DNA of 49,230 nt from an uncultured Flavobacteriaceae bacterium (GCA_937901915.1 CALGUD010000048.1:1-49230); one strand, 5' to 3'; counted from the stretch's first letter, positions 8,600 to 17,157 are shown. Program-made: numbers and translations. Notes: generated from the letters alone by a model not told the origin.

Positions 8600-10201
8600 T
8601 TAAACTTTCTCCCGGGTCGGTATTAAAGCTTTCAGCTCTTCCAACGTATTTGCCTCTTTTATTTCTTTATCCTTACGCCAACGTAAAATCCTCGGAAAAC
8701 GCACTGCTACGCCACTTTTATGCCGCTTACTCTCCGCTATACCCTCAAAGGCTATTTCAAAAACCAGTTGTGGAGTTACCTGGCGCACCGGCCCGAAACG
8801 GTCCACAGTGTTGTTTTTAATAAATTTATCGACTTCCCTGAATTCTATATCTGTTAATCCGGAATAGGCTTTAGCAAAAGTCACCAGTTCATCCTCTTTC
8901 CACAAAGCAAAGGTATAATCGGTAAAAAGGTTGGACCGTCGTCCATGTCCGCGCATGGCATATGTAAGCACTGCATCAACAGTCAGGGGATTTATTTTCC
9001 ATTTCCACCAATCACCTTTCTTTCTCCCTACCAGGTACGGGGAATTTTTATTCTTCAGCATTAGTCCCTCACTTCTTTTTTCCCTTGAAGTTTCCCGTTC
9101 AGCGGCTACTTCATCCCAGGAATCAAACACCATGGTTTCAGAAAGGTGAAACGGGATATTTTTGTTCTCAACCGCTATAAAAAAAGCATCCAGGATTTTT
9201 CTTCTCTCTATAAAAGGCTCGCTTCTTATATCTTTTCCATCCCATTCCAGTACATCATAGGCTTTAAAAATTACCGGAGAATCCTCCAGTAATTTTTTGG
9301 ATACTACTTTACGTCCAATACGCGTCTGTAGTTCGTTAAAAGTACCTACCATACCGTTTGAGTATGATAAAATTTCACCATCTAATACTGTCCCATCGGG
9401 AAAGGCCTCTGTAAAAACATTAAATTCGGGATATTTGTCCGTCACTAATTCTTCACCACGGCTCCACACGAACAATTGACCACTTCTTACAATAACCTGG
9501 GCCCTGATTCCGTCCCATTTATGTTCAATCATCCATTGCGACACATCCCCAACCACTTCCGGCTCACCTTCCAGTGCATAAGCCAGGTAAAACGGATAGG
9601 GTTTACTCAGGTAATCTTCTTCGTTTTCTTCGAGAATAAGTTGTTTAAAAGTAGTAGTTGCTGGTGTCCAATCGCCCATAAGTTTATAGGCAAGGATATC
9701 TTCATCAATTTTAGTTGCCATTGATAAGGCCCGGGTCATTAATTTCTGGCTAACACCAATGCGAAAACTTCCCGTAAGCACTTTATTAAATACAAAACGT
9801 TCATAATACCCTAACCGGGTCCAGTTCTCTGTTAAATAATCCTTTTTCTCCTTTTCAGGCAAATCTTTTAATTGTATTATCTCTTTAATAAACTGATGTA
9901 AATCTTTATCGGTCTCTTCTTTTGATGTAGGTACTACCAAAGCAATAGTCTCTGCTAAATCGCCTACAATATGATAGGATTCCTCAAACAGCCATAAGGG
10001 AATATTTGATGCTTCTGAAGCCCATTCCCTTAGCACGGTAGTATTGACCGGCCGCTTTGGCCTGCGATGGGATAAAAGTGCTATAGCCCATAGTTTGTCT
10101 TTCTCATTTGCGGACATAAAATAATCGGCCAACGTCTTTACTTTTATGTTGGTTTTATTAGTGCTGTCGAGGGTCCGTATGAGTTGAGCAAATTTTTTCA
10201 T
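8600..10201 (-). CDS. ATP-dependent DNA ligase (ligase-associated repair cluster)
   Basis: The protein has about 533 residues. The catalytic lysine motif EHKWDGIR (Lys near 228) is followed by LDGEIL, a GLMLKN-type motif IV and WKWKINP (motif V), with an N-terminal helical domain and a C-terminal OB domain (FPRILRWRKDK). The frame can be extended to a GTG at 10207, but the ATG at 10201 gives the usual start MKKFAQLIRTLD and is preferred. It seals nicks using ATP and differs from the NAD-dependent replicative ligase. It is the second gene of the operon, 36 nt after the exonuclease. Confidence 0.93.
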   Translation of the reverse strand: MKKFAQLIRTLDSTNKTNIKVKTLADYFMSANEKDKLWAIALLSHRRPKRPVNTTVLREWASEASNIPLWLFEESYHIVGDLAETIALVVPTSKEETDKDLHQFIKEIIQLKDLPEKEKKDYLTENWTRLGYYERFVFNKVLTGSFRIGVSQKLMTRALSMATKIDEDILAYKLMGDWTPATTTFKQLILEENEEDYLSKPYPFYLAYALEGEPEVVGDVSQWMIEHKWDGIRAQVIVRSGQLFVWSRGEELVTDKYPEFNVFTEAFPDGTVLDGEILSYSNGMVGTFNELQTRIGRKVVSKKLLEDSPVIFKAYDVLEWDGKDIRSEPFIERRKILDAFFIAVENKNIPFHLSETMVFDSWDEVAAERETSREKRSEGLMLKNKNSPYLVGRKKGDWWKWKINPLTVDAVLTYAMRGHGRRSNLFTDYTFALWKEDELVTFAKAYSGLTDIEFREVDKFIKNNTVDRFGPVRQVTPQLVFEIAFEGIAESKRHKSGVAVRFPRILRWRKDKEIKEANTLEELKALIPTREKV

Positions 10202-10237
10202 TGGCACATTTAATTCTCTATAGGCAAGAGCTTATAT

Positions 10238-11284
10238 TTAATTAGTCATTTCTTCTTCATCTTTAAGTAATGATTGGGGTGCTTCTTCTTTTTCTTCCAG
10301 ATTTTCTCCTTCATATTGTGTATCTGCTGTGCGGGCATCATAGCCCAAAGTTTGGAGATAACGTGAAAAAATATTTTTATATCCATGAGTGGCAATTACT
10401 TTTTCGCAGCCGGTTTCCTTTATGGCCCATAAGAGTCCTTCCCAATCTGCATGGTCTGAAAGCACGAATCCCTTATCAATTGCCCTGCGCCTTCTCGCTC
10501 CGCGGAATGCCATCCAACCACTTGCAGTAGCGGTCACAAAAGGGGAAAATTTTCTCAGCCATATACTTCCATGGGCACTGGGCGGAGCTACAATAATGTT
10601 TCCCGTTATATCATTTTTATTTGTCTCTGCGGTTATACGTTCCGTAACCGGAAGTTCAAGTTGAGGGTGTAGTACTTCATTCATAACCTCTACAGCTCCA
10701 TGGGTATATATTTTTCCTATAGAAGTATCCAGGTGTTTAATTAACCGTTGTGCCTTGCCCAGAGAATACCCAAAGAGTACAGAAGTTTTTCCTTCGGCTT
10801 TATTTTCCCGCCACCAGTTATTTATATCAGTAATGACTTCTTGTTGCGGACGCCATTTAAATGCCGGCAGCCCAAAAGTACATTCAGTAATAAACGTATG
10901 GCATTTTACCGGTTCAAACGGAACCGAAATTCCATCATCTACAACTTTATAATCTCCGGAAAAAACCCATACTTCTCCATTATGTTCGACTCTTATCTGG
11001 GATGATCCCGGAATATGCCCCGCAGGATGAAAACTGAATTTTACATTATTGATTACAAATGGTTGGCCACATTCTACCGCGGACACATTGATATCACCCA
11101 ATCTGTGTTTTATAACCGGGATGTTATGCCTGTGGGTTACATAGGAACTGTGCCCCCACCTGGCATGGTCGGAATGCCCATGGGTTATTAAAGCCTTATC
11201 TACTGCTTGCCATGGATCTAAATATACATTTGCCGGTGCACAATAAATTCCCCGGTCTGTAAATTGAAGTAAAGGGCTTTTCAT
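10238..11284 (-). CDS. Ligase-associated DNA damage response exonuclease (MBL/beta-CASP fold)
   Basis: The 348-residue metallo-beta-lactamase fold protein has HGHSDH (35-40), the hallmark metal site, then further His/Asp motifs (HPAGHIPGS, FSGDY, SDHADW). It belongs to the exonucleases related to eukaryotic SNM1 that are encoded with Lhr-type helicases and ATP-dependent ligases. It is the first gene of the four-gene minus-strand operon, so the operon promoter should lie in 11285-11364, but I see no clear -7 box there. The C-terminal tail is Glu-rich and variable. Confidence 0.92.
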   Translation of the reverse strand: MKSPLLQFTDRGIYCAPANVYLDPWQAVDKALITHGHSDHARWGHSSYVTHRHNIPVIKHRLGDINVSAVECGQPFVINNVKFSFHPAGHIPGSSQIRVEHNGEVWVFSGDYKVVDDGISVPFEPVKCHTFITECTFGLPAFKWRPQQEVITDINNWWRENKAEGKTSVLFGYSLGKAQRLIKHLDTSIGKIYTHGAVEVMNEVLHPQLELPVTERITAETNKNDITGNIIVAPPSAHGSIWLRKFSPFVTATASGWMAFRGARRRRAIDKGFVLSDHADWEGLLWAIKETGCEKVIATHGYKNIFSRYLQTLGYDARTADTQYEGENLEEKEEAPQSLLKDEEEMTN

Positions 11285-11364
11285 GTTTTAATAGCTAAAG
11301 AAATACTAAATAAAAAGAAACCGGGCAAAAAACCCGGTCTCAATACATATTTATTTTAACGCAA

Positions 11365-11820
11365 TTATGAGGATGCTATATCTTCATAATATTTTACATT
11401 ATTAATAGAAGCTTGAATTTCATCTCTTTGTTTCGTTAAAAGTGTAACGGTTGTTGGGGGTAATGTAGCCTGTTCAGACAATGCTTCATTATATTCTTCA
11501 ATTGCTGCATTATCTCCCCGTACACATTCTTCTAATATAGCCTCTTCATTGTTAGAGCTAAAAAAAGATTTCAAATCCATCCATGCTCTATGCATCGTTC
11601 CTGTAGCACTTCCGGAGTCTTCGGGAATTTCACCAAAACTTAAAATCTCCATTCTTAACTCCTTGGCAAATACTTCTCTCTGTGCGGCTCTGTCTAAAAA
11701 GAATTGTTTGAGCCTATCATTATCTACGTCATCGGCAGCATTTCGATATCCTCTTTCGGCATCGTAATTCTTTTCTAACAACGCATTTAATTTTTTCGAC
11801 ATTTTTTCTGTATATTTCAT
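11365..11820 (-). CDS. PA2169-family four-helix-bundle protein (DUF2383)
   Basis: The 151-residue all-helical protein has the family pattern of Glu, Asp and His-poor helices resembling ferritin-like bundles: NALLEKNYDAERGYRNAADDV, FFLDRAAQREVFAKEL, CVRGDNAAIEEYNEAL. The function of the family is unknown. Members are often induced under stress. It is transcribed alone, divergent from rpsP. A short palindrome TTGTTGA-cct-TCAACAA lies at 11850-11866, 30 nt before the start, and could be an operator. Confidence 0.8.
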   Translation of the reverse strand: MKYTEKMSKKLNALLEKNYDAERGYRNAADDVDNDRLKQFFLDRAAQREVFAKELRMEILSFGEIPEDSGSATGTMHRAWMDLKSFFSSNNEEAILEECVRGDNAAIEEYNEALSEQATLPPTTVTLLTKQRDEIQASINNVKYYEDIASS

Positions 11821-11849
11821 TTTATCAGTTTTAGTTAATAACCTGACGA

Positions 11850-11866
11850 TTGTTGACCTTCAACAA
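11850..11866. promoter_or_regulatory. 7-bp inverted repeat upstream of the four-helix-bundle gene
   Basis: TTGTTGA and TCAACAA are separated by three bases. The spacing and location, about 30 nt upstream of the start codon of the minus-strand gene, suit a regulator site. There is no other support, and a site of this size can occur by chance. Confidence 0.3.
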
Positions 11867-12007
11867 CCCATATCTAATTTACAACAATAGAGCTCTTTAC
11901 ACAAGAAAAGAATGCTCTTTACCTTTACTTTAACGCGTTTTGTTAAGGGTTGTTAAAGCTTATTTTAAAATTTTATAAAGTAAAAGCTGAAATATTCAAA
12001 TTTGTAG

Positions 12008-12015
12008 TATATTTG
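12008..12015 (+). promoter_or_regulatory. Bacteroidetes -7 promoter element of the rpsP operon
   Basis: TATATTTG matches the -7 consensus TAnnTTTG exactly and is followed by GCACC, common at flavobacterial start sites. No good -33 TTTG is present 17-23 nt upstream. The start site would be near 12022, leaving a leader of about 140 nt before rpsP. That is long for a ribosomal protein gene and consistent with the structured leader described separately. Confidence 0.6.
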
Positions 12016-12029
12016 CACCCCGCTTACGC

Positions 12030-12160
12030 GCTCATCGGGTTTGCCGAAAATAAACAAACCGACTGAAATTACAACTTTGTTTGGTTGTGTGTGCAAAGCA
12101 GCTCCCTTGAAAAGGGATAACTAAATTAATAATCGGGGTCGGGAACCCCACTAATTAATT
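12030..12160 (+). promoter_or_regulatory. Structured leader of rpsP with three hairpins
   Basis: Three stems can be drawn. The first pairs TCGGGTTTG (one bulged G) with CAAACCGA at about 12033-12062. The second is TCCCTT-gaa-AAGGGA just after gcagc, at about 12103-12117. The third pairs AATTAAT at 12124-12130 with ATTAATT at 12154-12160 around a GGGGT/ACCCC inner stem (12135-12139, 12145-12149). The last ends 4 nt before the rpsP ATG and would hide the initiation region. I recall that leaders upstream of S16 genes have been proposed in Flavobacteria by comparative genomics, but cannot confirm that this is one. Feedback control by S16 is an inference. Confidence 0.55.
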
Positions 12161-12164
12161 ATAC

Positions 12165-12824
12165 ATGCCAGTTAAAATCAGATTACAAAGACACGGTAAA
12201 AAAGGAAAACCTTTTTTCTGGGTTGTTGCGGCAGATGCCCGCGCAAAAAGAGACGGTAAATTCTTAGAAAAATTAGGAACTTACAATCCAACTTCAAATC
12301 CTGCCCAAATAGAGCTTAATGTAGAAAGTTCTGTAAAGTGGTTGGAAAATGGCGCACAGCCAACTGAAACCGCCAAAAGGATTCTTTCTTACAAAGGGGT
12401 GCTAATGAAGCATCATTTACAAGGTGGTGTTACTAAAGGTGCTTTAACTCAAGAGCAAGCAGATGCCAAATTTGAAGCCTGGTTAAGTGACAAAGAAAAA
12501 TCTGTTGGAACTAAAAAAGACAGTTTAGCTAAGGCTCAGGCCGATGCGAAAGCAAAAGCTTTAGAAGCTGAAAAAGAAGTAAACGAAAAAAGAAAAACTG
12601 CAGCAACTCAGGAAGAAGCTCCGGCTGAAGAACCCGTTGTAGAAGCTGAGGCTACTGAGGAAGCTCCTGCTGTTGAAGAAACTCCGGCTGCGGAGGAAAC
12701 TCCTGTAGTCGAAGAAGCTCCGGCTACTGAAACCCCTGTTGCTGAAGAAGAAGTTCCGACAAAAGAAGAAACTCCTTCAGAAGAAGCTCCAGCGACTAAA
12801 AAAGATAAAGAGGCTGATGCTTAA
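12165..12824 (+). CDS. rpsP: 30S ribosomal protein S16 with long acidic Ala/Glu/Pro tail
   Basis: Residues 1-80 are S16 (MPVKIRLQRHGKKGKPFFWVV, RDGKFLEKLGTYNP), which binds 16S rRNA during early 30S assembly. Residues 80-140 form a Lys/Ala-rich helix. Residues 145-219 are a low-complexity tail with repeats of the type EEAPA-EET. The E. coli protein has 82 residues, so more than half of this protein is extension. Such tails are usual in Bacteroidetes S16, though the length varies. It heads an operon with rimM, 10 nt downstream. Confidence 0.95.
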   Translation: MPVKIRLQRHGKKGKPFFWVVAADARAKRDGKFLEKLGTYNPTSNPAQIELNVESSVKWLENGAQPTETAKRILSYKGVLMKHHLQGGVTKGALTQEQADAKFEAWLSDKEKSVGTKKDSLAKAQADAKAKALEAEKEVNEKRKTAATQEEAPAEEPVVEAEATEEAPAVEETPAAEETPVVEEAPATETPVAEEEVPTKEETPSEEAPATKKDKEADA

Positions 12825-12834
12825 CAAATGATAT

Positions 12835-13368
12835 ATGAGAAAAGAAGATTGCTTCTATCTCGGTAAAATTGTAAAGAAATACAGCTTTAAAGGTGAAGTT
12901 CTTGTTAAGTTAGATACAGACGAACCTGAAATTTATGAAAATATGGAATCAGTATTTATTGCCTTAGGCAATAATCTGGTTCCTTTTTTTATTGAAGAAT
13001 GTTCTCTTCATAAATCAGATTTAATTCGCCTTAAATTAGAAGATGTCACTTCAGAAGCCGATGCCGATTTACTAATGAAATCTGAACTATATCTCCCTCT
13101 TAAATTTTTACCAAAACTTACCGGTAATAAATTTTACTTTCACGAAATTATTGGCTTTGTAATGGAAGATGTCAACCAGGGAAAACTTGGTGTGATTAAA
13201 GGCATTAATGATTCTACAGCACAAGCCCTTTTTGAAATTGAAAAGGACGGAAAAGAAATTCTTATTCCCGTAAACGACGACTTTATAATAAAAGTTGACC
13301 GCGACAATAAAAAAATTATTGTTGATACTCCGGAGGGATTGGTGGATTTGTACATGGAACCCTCTTAA
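12835..13368 (+). CDS. rimM: Ribosome maturation factor RimM
   Basis: The protein has 177 residues. The N-terminal beta-barrel domain starts with YLGKIVKKYSFKGEVLVK, the usual RimM opening, and the C-terminal PRC-barrel domain contains GKLGVIKGI and EILIPVNDDFIIKVD. RimM binds S19 and assists maturation of the 30S head. The gene follows rpsP by 10 nt, an order conserved across bacteria, and is likely co-translated from the same mRNA. Confidence 0.95.
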   Translation: MRKEDCFYLGKIVKKYSFKGEVLVKLDTDEPEIYENMESVFIALGNNLVPFFIEECSLHKSDLIRLKLEDVTSEADADLLMKSELYLPLKFLPKLTGNKFYFHEIIGFVMEDVNQGKLGVIKGINDSTAQALFEIEKDGKEILIPVNDDFIIKVDRDNKKIIVDTPEGLVDLYMEPS

Positions 13369-13416
13369 GACAAATTCCAAAAATCAAACTTCAAAATCCA
13401 AAAAAACTTACAAAAT

Positions 13417-13766
13417 ATGAGCAAAGAAAAAGTTTATGATTTAGAAGAACGGACTTATCTTTTTGCAAGGGATTGCAGGTTTTTTGTAAATAAACTTTCC
13501 AAAACCATATCCAACATAGAAGATTGCAAACAATTAGTCAGAGCTTCAGGTTCTGTTGGAGCTAATTATATAGAAGCTAATGAAATATTAGGAGTGAAAG
13601 ATTTTAAATTTAGGGTTAAATTTCAAGAAAAGAAGCCAAAGAATCAAAATATTGGTTGAAACTATTAAGAAATTTAAATACTAGTTCTGAAGATGAGGCC
13701 GAGAGATTAATTCAAGAAGCCCAGGAGTTGAGAAGTATTTTGTCCGCAATTCTTCTTAAGTCATAG
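13417..13766 (+). pseudogene. Frameshifted four-helix-bundle (23S rRNA intervening-sequence type) protein
   Basis: The first 68 residues (LEERTYLFARDCRFFVNKL, LVRASGSVGANYIEANE) are the family's usual N-terminus. The frame is then lost at about 13620 and stops at 13659. Adding one A between the run aaa and ttt restores VKISRKEAKESKYWLKLLRN and reads on to the stop at 13764-13766 with the expected length of about 115-117 residues. Such proteins occur inside rRNA intervening sequences and as scattered genes. The function is unknown. Both flanks are low-complexity AT-rich spacers (attccaaaaatcaaac on the left, aattggaattt on the right). Confidence 0.75.
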
Positions 13767-13878
13767 TTGGGATTTGGGGTTTAAAAAATTGGAATTTATT
13801 ATTTCAAGCACTGAGTTCCAACCATCAAAAAAACCAATTCCAAACACTAAAAAACTTAAAAAATAATGAGGTAGGCAT

Positions 13879-14604
13879 ATGATTTTTAAATTCAAACAAT
13901 TTACAATTAACCAGGACCGCTGTGCTATGAAAATTGGTACTGATGGTGTATTACTGGGTGCCTGGGCTGATATTTCATACAATCCATACTCTGTTCTGGA
14001 TATCGGGGCAGGAACAGGCCTCATAGCATTAATGATAGCTCAAAGAACAACTTCGGCTACCATTCCCGCTGAAATTATCGATGCCTTGGAAATTGATGAG
14101 GATGCCTATGAGCAATGTGTGGAAAATTTTGAAGCTTCGGATTGGAGTGACAGGCTTTTTTGCTATCATGCCGATTTTGATGAGTTTGTAGATGAAACGG
14201 AAGATAAATATGATTTAATCATTTCAAATCCACCTTTCTATTCAGAAAATGTTTCTTCGGGAAATAAACAACGGGATATAGCACGTTCTAATTTTTCACT
14301 TCCTTTTGAAGACCTCATCGAAGGGGCTTCGGCTTTACTTTCTGACCAGGGAAGGTTTAATGTTATTCTTCCCTTTAAGGAAGAAGAGCAATTTATACAT
14401 ACCGCGCTTCAATCCAACCTCTTTCCAGTCCGGATTACCAGGGTTAAAGGCAACATTCAATCAGAAATTAAAAGAAGTTTACTTGAGTTTTCCTTTAATC
14501 AAAAGGAAACAACCATTTCAGAGTTAATCATTGAAAAGGAAAGGCATCAGTATACTGATGAATATATAAATCTCACTAAAGATTTTTACTTAAAACTTCA
14601 ATAA
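13879..14604 (+). CDS. trmN6: tRNA1(Val) (adenine(37)-N6)-methyltransferase
   Basis: The 241-residue Rossmann-fold methyltransferase has the SAM loop VLDIGAGTGLIAL (39-51) and the N6-adenine motif NPPF (117-120) in the context YDLIISNPPFYSEN. The opening FKFKQFTINQDRCAMKIGTDGVLLGAW is typical of the YfiC/TrmN6 family. It methylates A37 of tRNA-Val in E. coli. It lies downstream of the broken four-helix gene, separated by about 110 bp of low-complexity DNA, so it probably has its own promoter. Confidence 0.9.
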   Translation: MIFKFKQFTINQDRCAMKIGTDGVLLGAWADISYNPYSVLDIGAGTGLIALMIAQRTTSATIPAEIIDALEIDEDAYEQCVENFEASDWSDRLFCYHADFDEFVDETEDKYDLIISNPPFYSENVSSGNKQRDIARSNFSLPFEDLIEGASALLSDQGRFNVILPFKEEEQFIHTALQSNLFPVRITRVKGNIQSEIKRSLLEFSFNQKETTISELIIEKERHQYTDEYINLTKDFYLKLQ

Positions 14605-14606
14605 CT

Positions 14607-14696
14607 CTAATGTACAAAAAGTATATATAAAATTCCGGCAATAGCATATAGTATGGCTATTAACACTAAAATAATTTTGCTGTTTTTAGATATCAT
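14607..14696 (-). CDS. Candidate 29-aa single-span membrane peptide
   Basis: The frame begins at the ATG complementary to 14694-14696 and ends with TAG at 14607-14609, only 2 nt from the stop of the convergent trmN6. The peptide MISKNSKIILVLIAILYAIAGILYILFVH has a charged start and about 20 hydrophobic residues, so it should span the inner membrane once. A start codon followed by SKxSK and then a clean hydrophobic helix is typical of genuine small membrane proteins. The space between trmN6 and umuC is otherwise unexplained. No promoter was recognised. Confidence 0.45.
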   Translation of the reverse strand: MISKNSKIILVLIAILYAIAGILYILFVH

Positions 14697-14865
14697 AATT
14701 GAGTTGGGGGTATTACAAGCCTTGTCTATTAAACGCAAATTGTAAAAAAATATTTTATTCCTGTCGGGAAGTAATATTCATATTTTTCTTAGTATCCATA
14801 CGGGATTAAAAAGATCCATCCGTTATAAAAACAAATAATCAGTTTGTTTAATTATTTTTACATAT

Positions 14866-16134
14866 ATGTTTGCACTCGTAGATTGTAATAACTTTTATGC
14901 TTCGTGTGAGCGGGTTTTTCAGCCTCGGCTTACCAATCAACCTATTGTTATACTTTCCAACAACGATGGTTGCGTAATTTCCAGAAGTGATGAAGCCAAA
15001 GCCCTGGGAGTCCCTATGGGAGCTCCTGCGTTTAAATTCAAATCCTTTTTTAAAGAGAAAAATATACATGTTTTTTCTTCTAACTATCCTTTGTATGGTG
15101 ATATGAGTACCAGGGTAATGAATGTTTTGCAACAATTTACTCCCGACATGGAACTCTACAGTATAGATGAAGCTTTTTTAAAGTTTAATGTCATTGATAA
15201 TTATAATTTTAACAACCTGGGAACTGAAATGAGGAACCGGGTTGGTAAATGGACAGGCATGCCAATCAGCATTGGTATTGCCCCAACCAAAGCGCTCACC
15301 AAAATAGCTAATAACATAGCCAAAAAATTTAAAGACAAAACCGGTGGTGTTTATATAATAGATTCTGAAGAAAAAAGAATAAAAGCCCTGAAGTGGACAC
15401 CCATAGAAGCTGTATGGGGGATTGGCCGCGGACACACAAAAAGGCTGGAGAAACAAAATGTAAAAACGGCATATGATTTTACCCGGCTTTCTGATGAATG
15501 GGTAAGGCATAATATGGCAGTTGTTGGCCTTCGTTTAAAAAAAGACCTGGAAGGTGAACGTACACTGGAGCTAGACAGTGATGTAACTTCACCCAAAAAA
15601 GCCATTGCCACTACCCGGAGTTTCGAGTACACTTTCTCCGATATTGACAATATAAAGGAACGTATTTCTACATTTGCCTCCAGTTGTGCCGAAAAATTAC
15701 GCAAGCAGCATAGTAGTTGTAATGTTATTATCGTATTTTTAAAAAGCGACAGGCACAAAAAAGACGAACCTCAGCACACAATTAATATGTTGGTAACCCT
15801 TCCCTATGCTACAGATTCTACGCTTACTATAAGCAATTATGCGGTAAATGCGGTAAAATCTATGTACAAGAAAGGTATAAAATATAAAAAGGCAGGCGTT
15901 ATAGTATCAGGACTGGTACCTACCAACAGCAGGCAACTGGATCTGTTTGTAAAAGAAAATCCGATGCATCACAGGCTTATGGAAGCCATAGACATTATGA
16001 ATAACAAATATGGTACCCATAAAATAAAAGTAGCAAACCAGGATTTACAACGAACCTGGAAAATGCGACAGGAACATCTTTCCCCACGGTACACAACTAA
16101 TATTAATGAAATAATTGAAGTGAAATGCAGCTAA
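14866..16134 (+). CDS. umuC: Y-family DNA polymerase, UmuC subunit
   Basis: The 422-residue protein starts with FALVDCNNFYASCERVF and contains YSIDEAFL (Asp101/Glu102), the catalytic carboxylates of Y-family polymerases. A little-finger domain follows, then a C-terminal UmuC-specific region (RQLDLF is a probable beta-clamp contact near residue 364). It synthesises across DNA lesions as part of polymerase V. It overlaps umuD by 10 nt and precedes it, the reverse of the E. coli order. The conserved first residues fix the start. Confidence 0.94.
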   Translation: MFALVDCNNFYASCERVFQPRLTNQPIVILSNNDGCVISRSDEAKALGVPMGAPAFKFKSFFKEKNIHVFSSNYPLYGDMSTRVMNVLQQFTPDMELYSIDEAFLKFNVIDNYNFNNLGTEMRNRVGKWTGMPISIGIAPTKALTKIANNIAKKFKDKTGGVYIIDSEEKRIKALKWTPIEAVWGIGRGHTKRLEKQNVKTAYDFTRLSDEWVRHNMAVVGLRLKKDLEGERTLELDSDVTSPKKAIATTRSFEYTFSDIDNIKERISTFASSCAEKLRKQHSSCNVIIVFLKSDRHKKDEPQHTINMLVTLPYATDSTLTISNYAVNAVKSMYKKGIKYKKAGVIVSGLVPTNSRQLDLFVKENPMHHRLMEAIDIMNNKYGTHKIKVANQDLQRTWKMRQEHLSPRYTTNINEIIEVKCS

Positions 16135-16574
16135 AACCCTTAAAAGAAACAAAAAACTTTACGTTTTACACCCCGGACCCCGCACACGATATTGAAGTCC
16201 CTTTTGTTGAAGGTGGCATCACTGCCGGGTTTCCGTCGCCTGCCGATGATTTTAAGGAAGTCCGCATAAGCTTGGATAAAACATTAATTAAAAATACAGA
16301 CGCCACTTTTTATGCACGGGTAAAAGGACAATCTATGATGGGTGCCGGAATAGATGACGGGGATTTACTTATTGTTGATAAAAGCCTGGAACCGCAAAAT
16401 AATAAAATTGCTGTTTGTTTTCTGGATGGCGAATTTACTGTAAAGCGGTTAAAAGTAGAAAAAGATGCCGTGTATCTTGTTCCTGAAAACGAGGATTATA
16501 AGGCCATAAAAGTTACTAAAGAAAATCAATTGATTATATGGGGCATTGTAACGTATGTTATTAAACGGGTTTGA
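16125..16574 (+). CDS. umuD: UmuD-type S24 autopeptidase
   Basis: The 149-residue S24 protein has a predicted self-cleavage site Ala34-Gly35 (GGITAGFPSPADD), nucleophile Ser70 (KGQSMMGAGI) and general base Lys107 (EFTVKRLK). After RecA-stimulated cleavage the shortened form joins UmuC to make polymerase V. It overlaps the end of umuC by 10 nt, so the two are translationally coupled. No helix-turn-helix domain is present, which excludes LexA. Confidence 0.93.
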   Translation: MQLKPLKETKNFTFYTPDPAHDIEVPFVEGGITAGFPSPADDFKEVRISLDKTLIKNTDATFYARVKGQSMMGAGIDDGDLLIVDKSLEPQNNKIAVCFLDGEFTVKRLKVEKDAVYLVPENEDYKAIKVTKENQLIIWGIVTYVIKRV

Positions 16575-16647
16575 TTGTATATATTAAAAAAGCTGAAAAC
16601 TTCCATTTTTTTATGCTATTCCGTAACTTTACCTAAAACCAGAATGT

Positions 16648-17157
16648 ATGTTATCAAAAAAAATAGAAAAAATACTTAATGAACAGGTTCGCCTGGAAGC
16701 AGAATCATCGCAAATATATTTATCAATGGCATGCTGGGCAGAGGTAAAAGGCCTCGAGGGAGTGGCTAAGTTCATGTACGCACAATCCGATGAAGAACGT
16801 TTGCATATGCTAAAATTGGTAAAATTTATTAATGAACGGGGCGGACATGCACAAATATCAGATTTAAAAGGCCCGCAGATAGATTTTGGTTCTTTCCAGG
16901 AGATGTTCCAGGAGTCATACAATCATGAAGTACTAGTGTCGCAAAGTATCAACGACCTGGTGCAGGTAACACTGGAAGAAAAAGATTATGCCACTCATAA
17001 TTTCTTGCAATGGTATGTTGCCGAGCAAATTGAAGAAGAAGCCACCGCCCGCACCATTCTCGATAAAATAAAACTTATTGGCGATGATAAAGGCGGACTC
17101 TACCTGTTTGACAGGGATATCCAGCAACTCACAGTAAACAGCGCAGTATCTGATTAA
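16648..17157 (+). CDS. ftnA: Ferritin (non-haem iron storage)
   Basis: The 169-residue ferritin starts LSKKIEKILNEQVRLEAESSQIYLSMACWAE. It carries the ferroxidase residues in the usual places: Glu near 17, the ExxH pair within SDEERLHM (about 50-53), and Glu of EKDYATHNFLQWYVAEQIEEE. It oxidises and stores iron and limits Fenton chemistry. The -7-like sequence TAACTTTA 20 nt upstream is a poor match. A Cys-rich mini-protein gene follows 96 nt downstream with its own promoter. Confidence 0.93.
   Translation: MLSKKIEKILNEQVRLEAESSQIYLSMACWAEVKGLEGVAKFMYAQSDEERLHMLKLVKFINERGGHAQISDLKGPQIDFGSFQEMFQESYNHEVLVSQSINDLVQVTLEEKDYATHNFLQWYVAEQIEEEATARTILDKIKLIGDDKGGLYLFDRDIQQLTVNSAVSD

Noticed and set aside
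14843..14872. Perfect -33/-7 promoter (TTTG, 18-nt spacer, TATGTTTG) at the start of umuC
   Set aside because: The -7 box overlaps the umuC ATG, so a transcript from it would lack the start codon of a highly conserved N-terminus. Probably coincidence.
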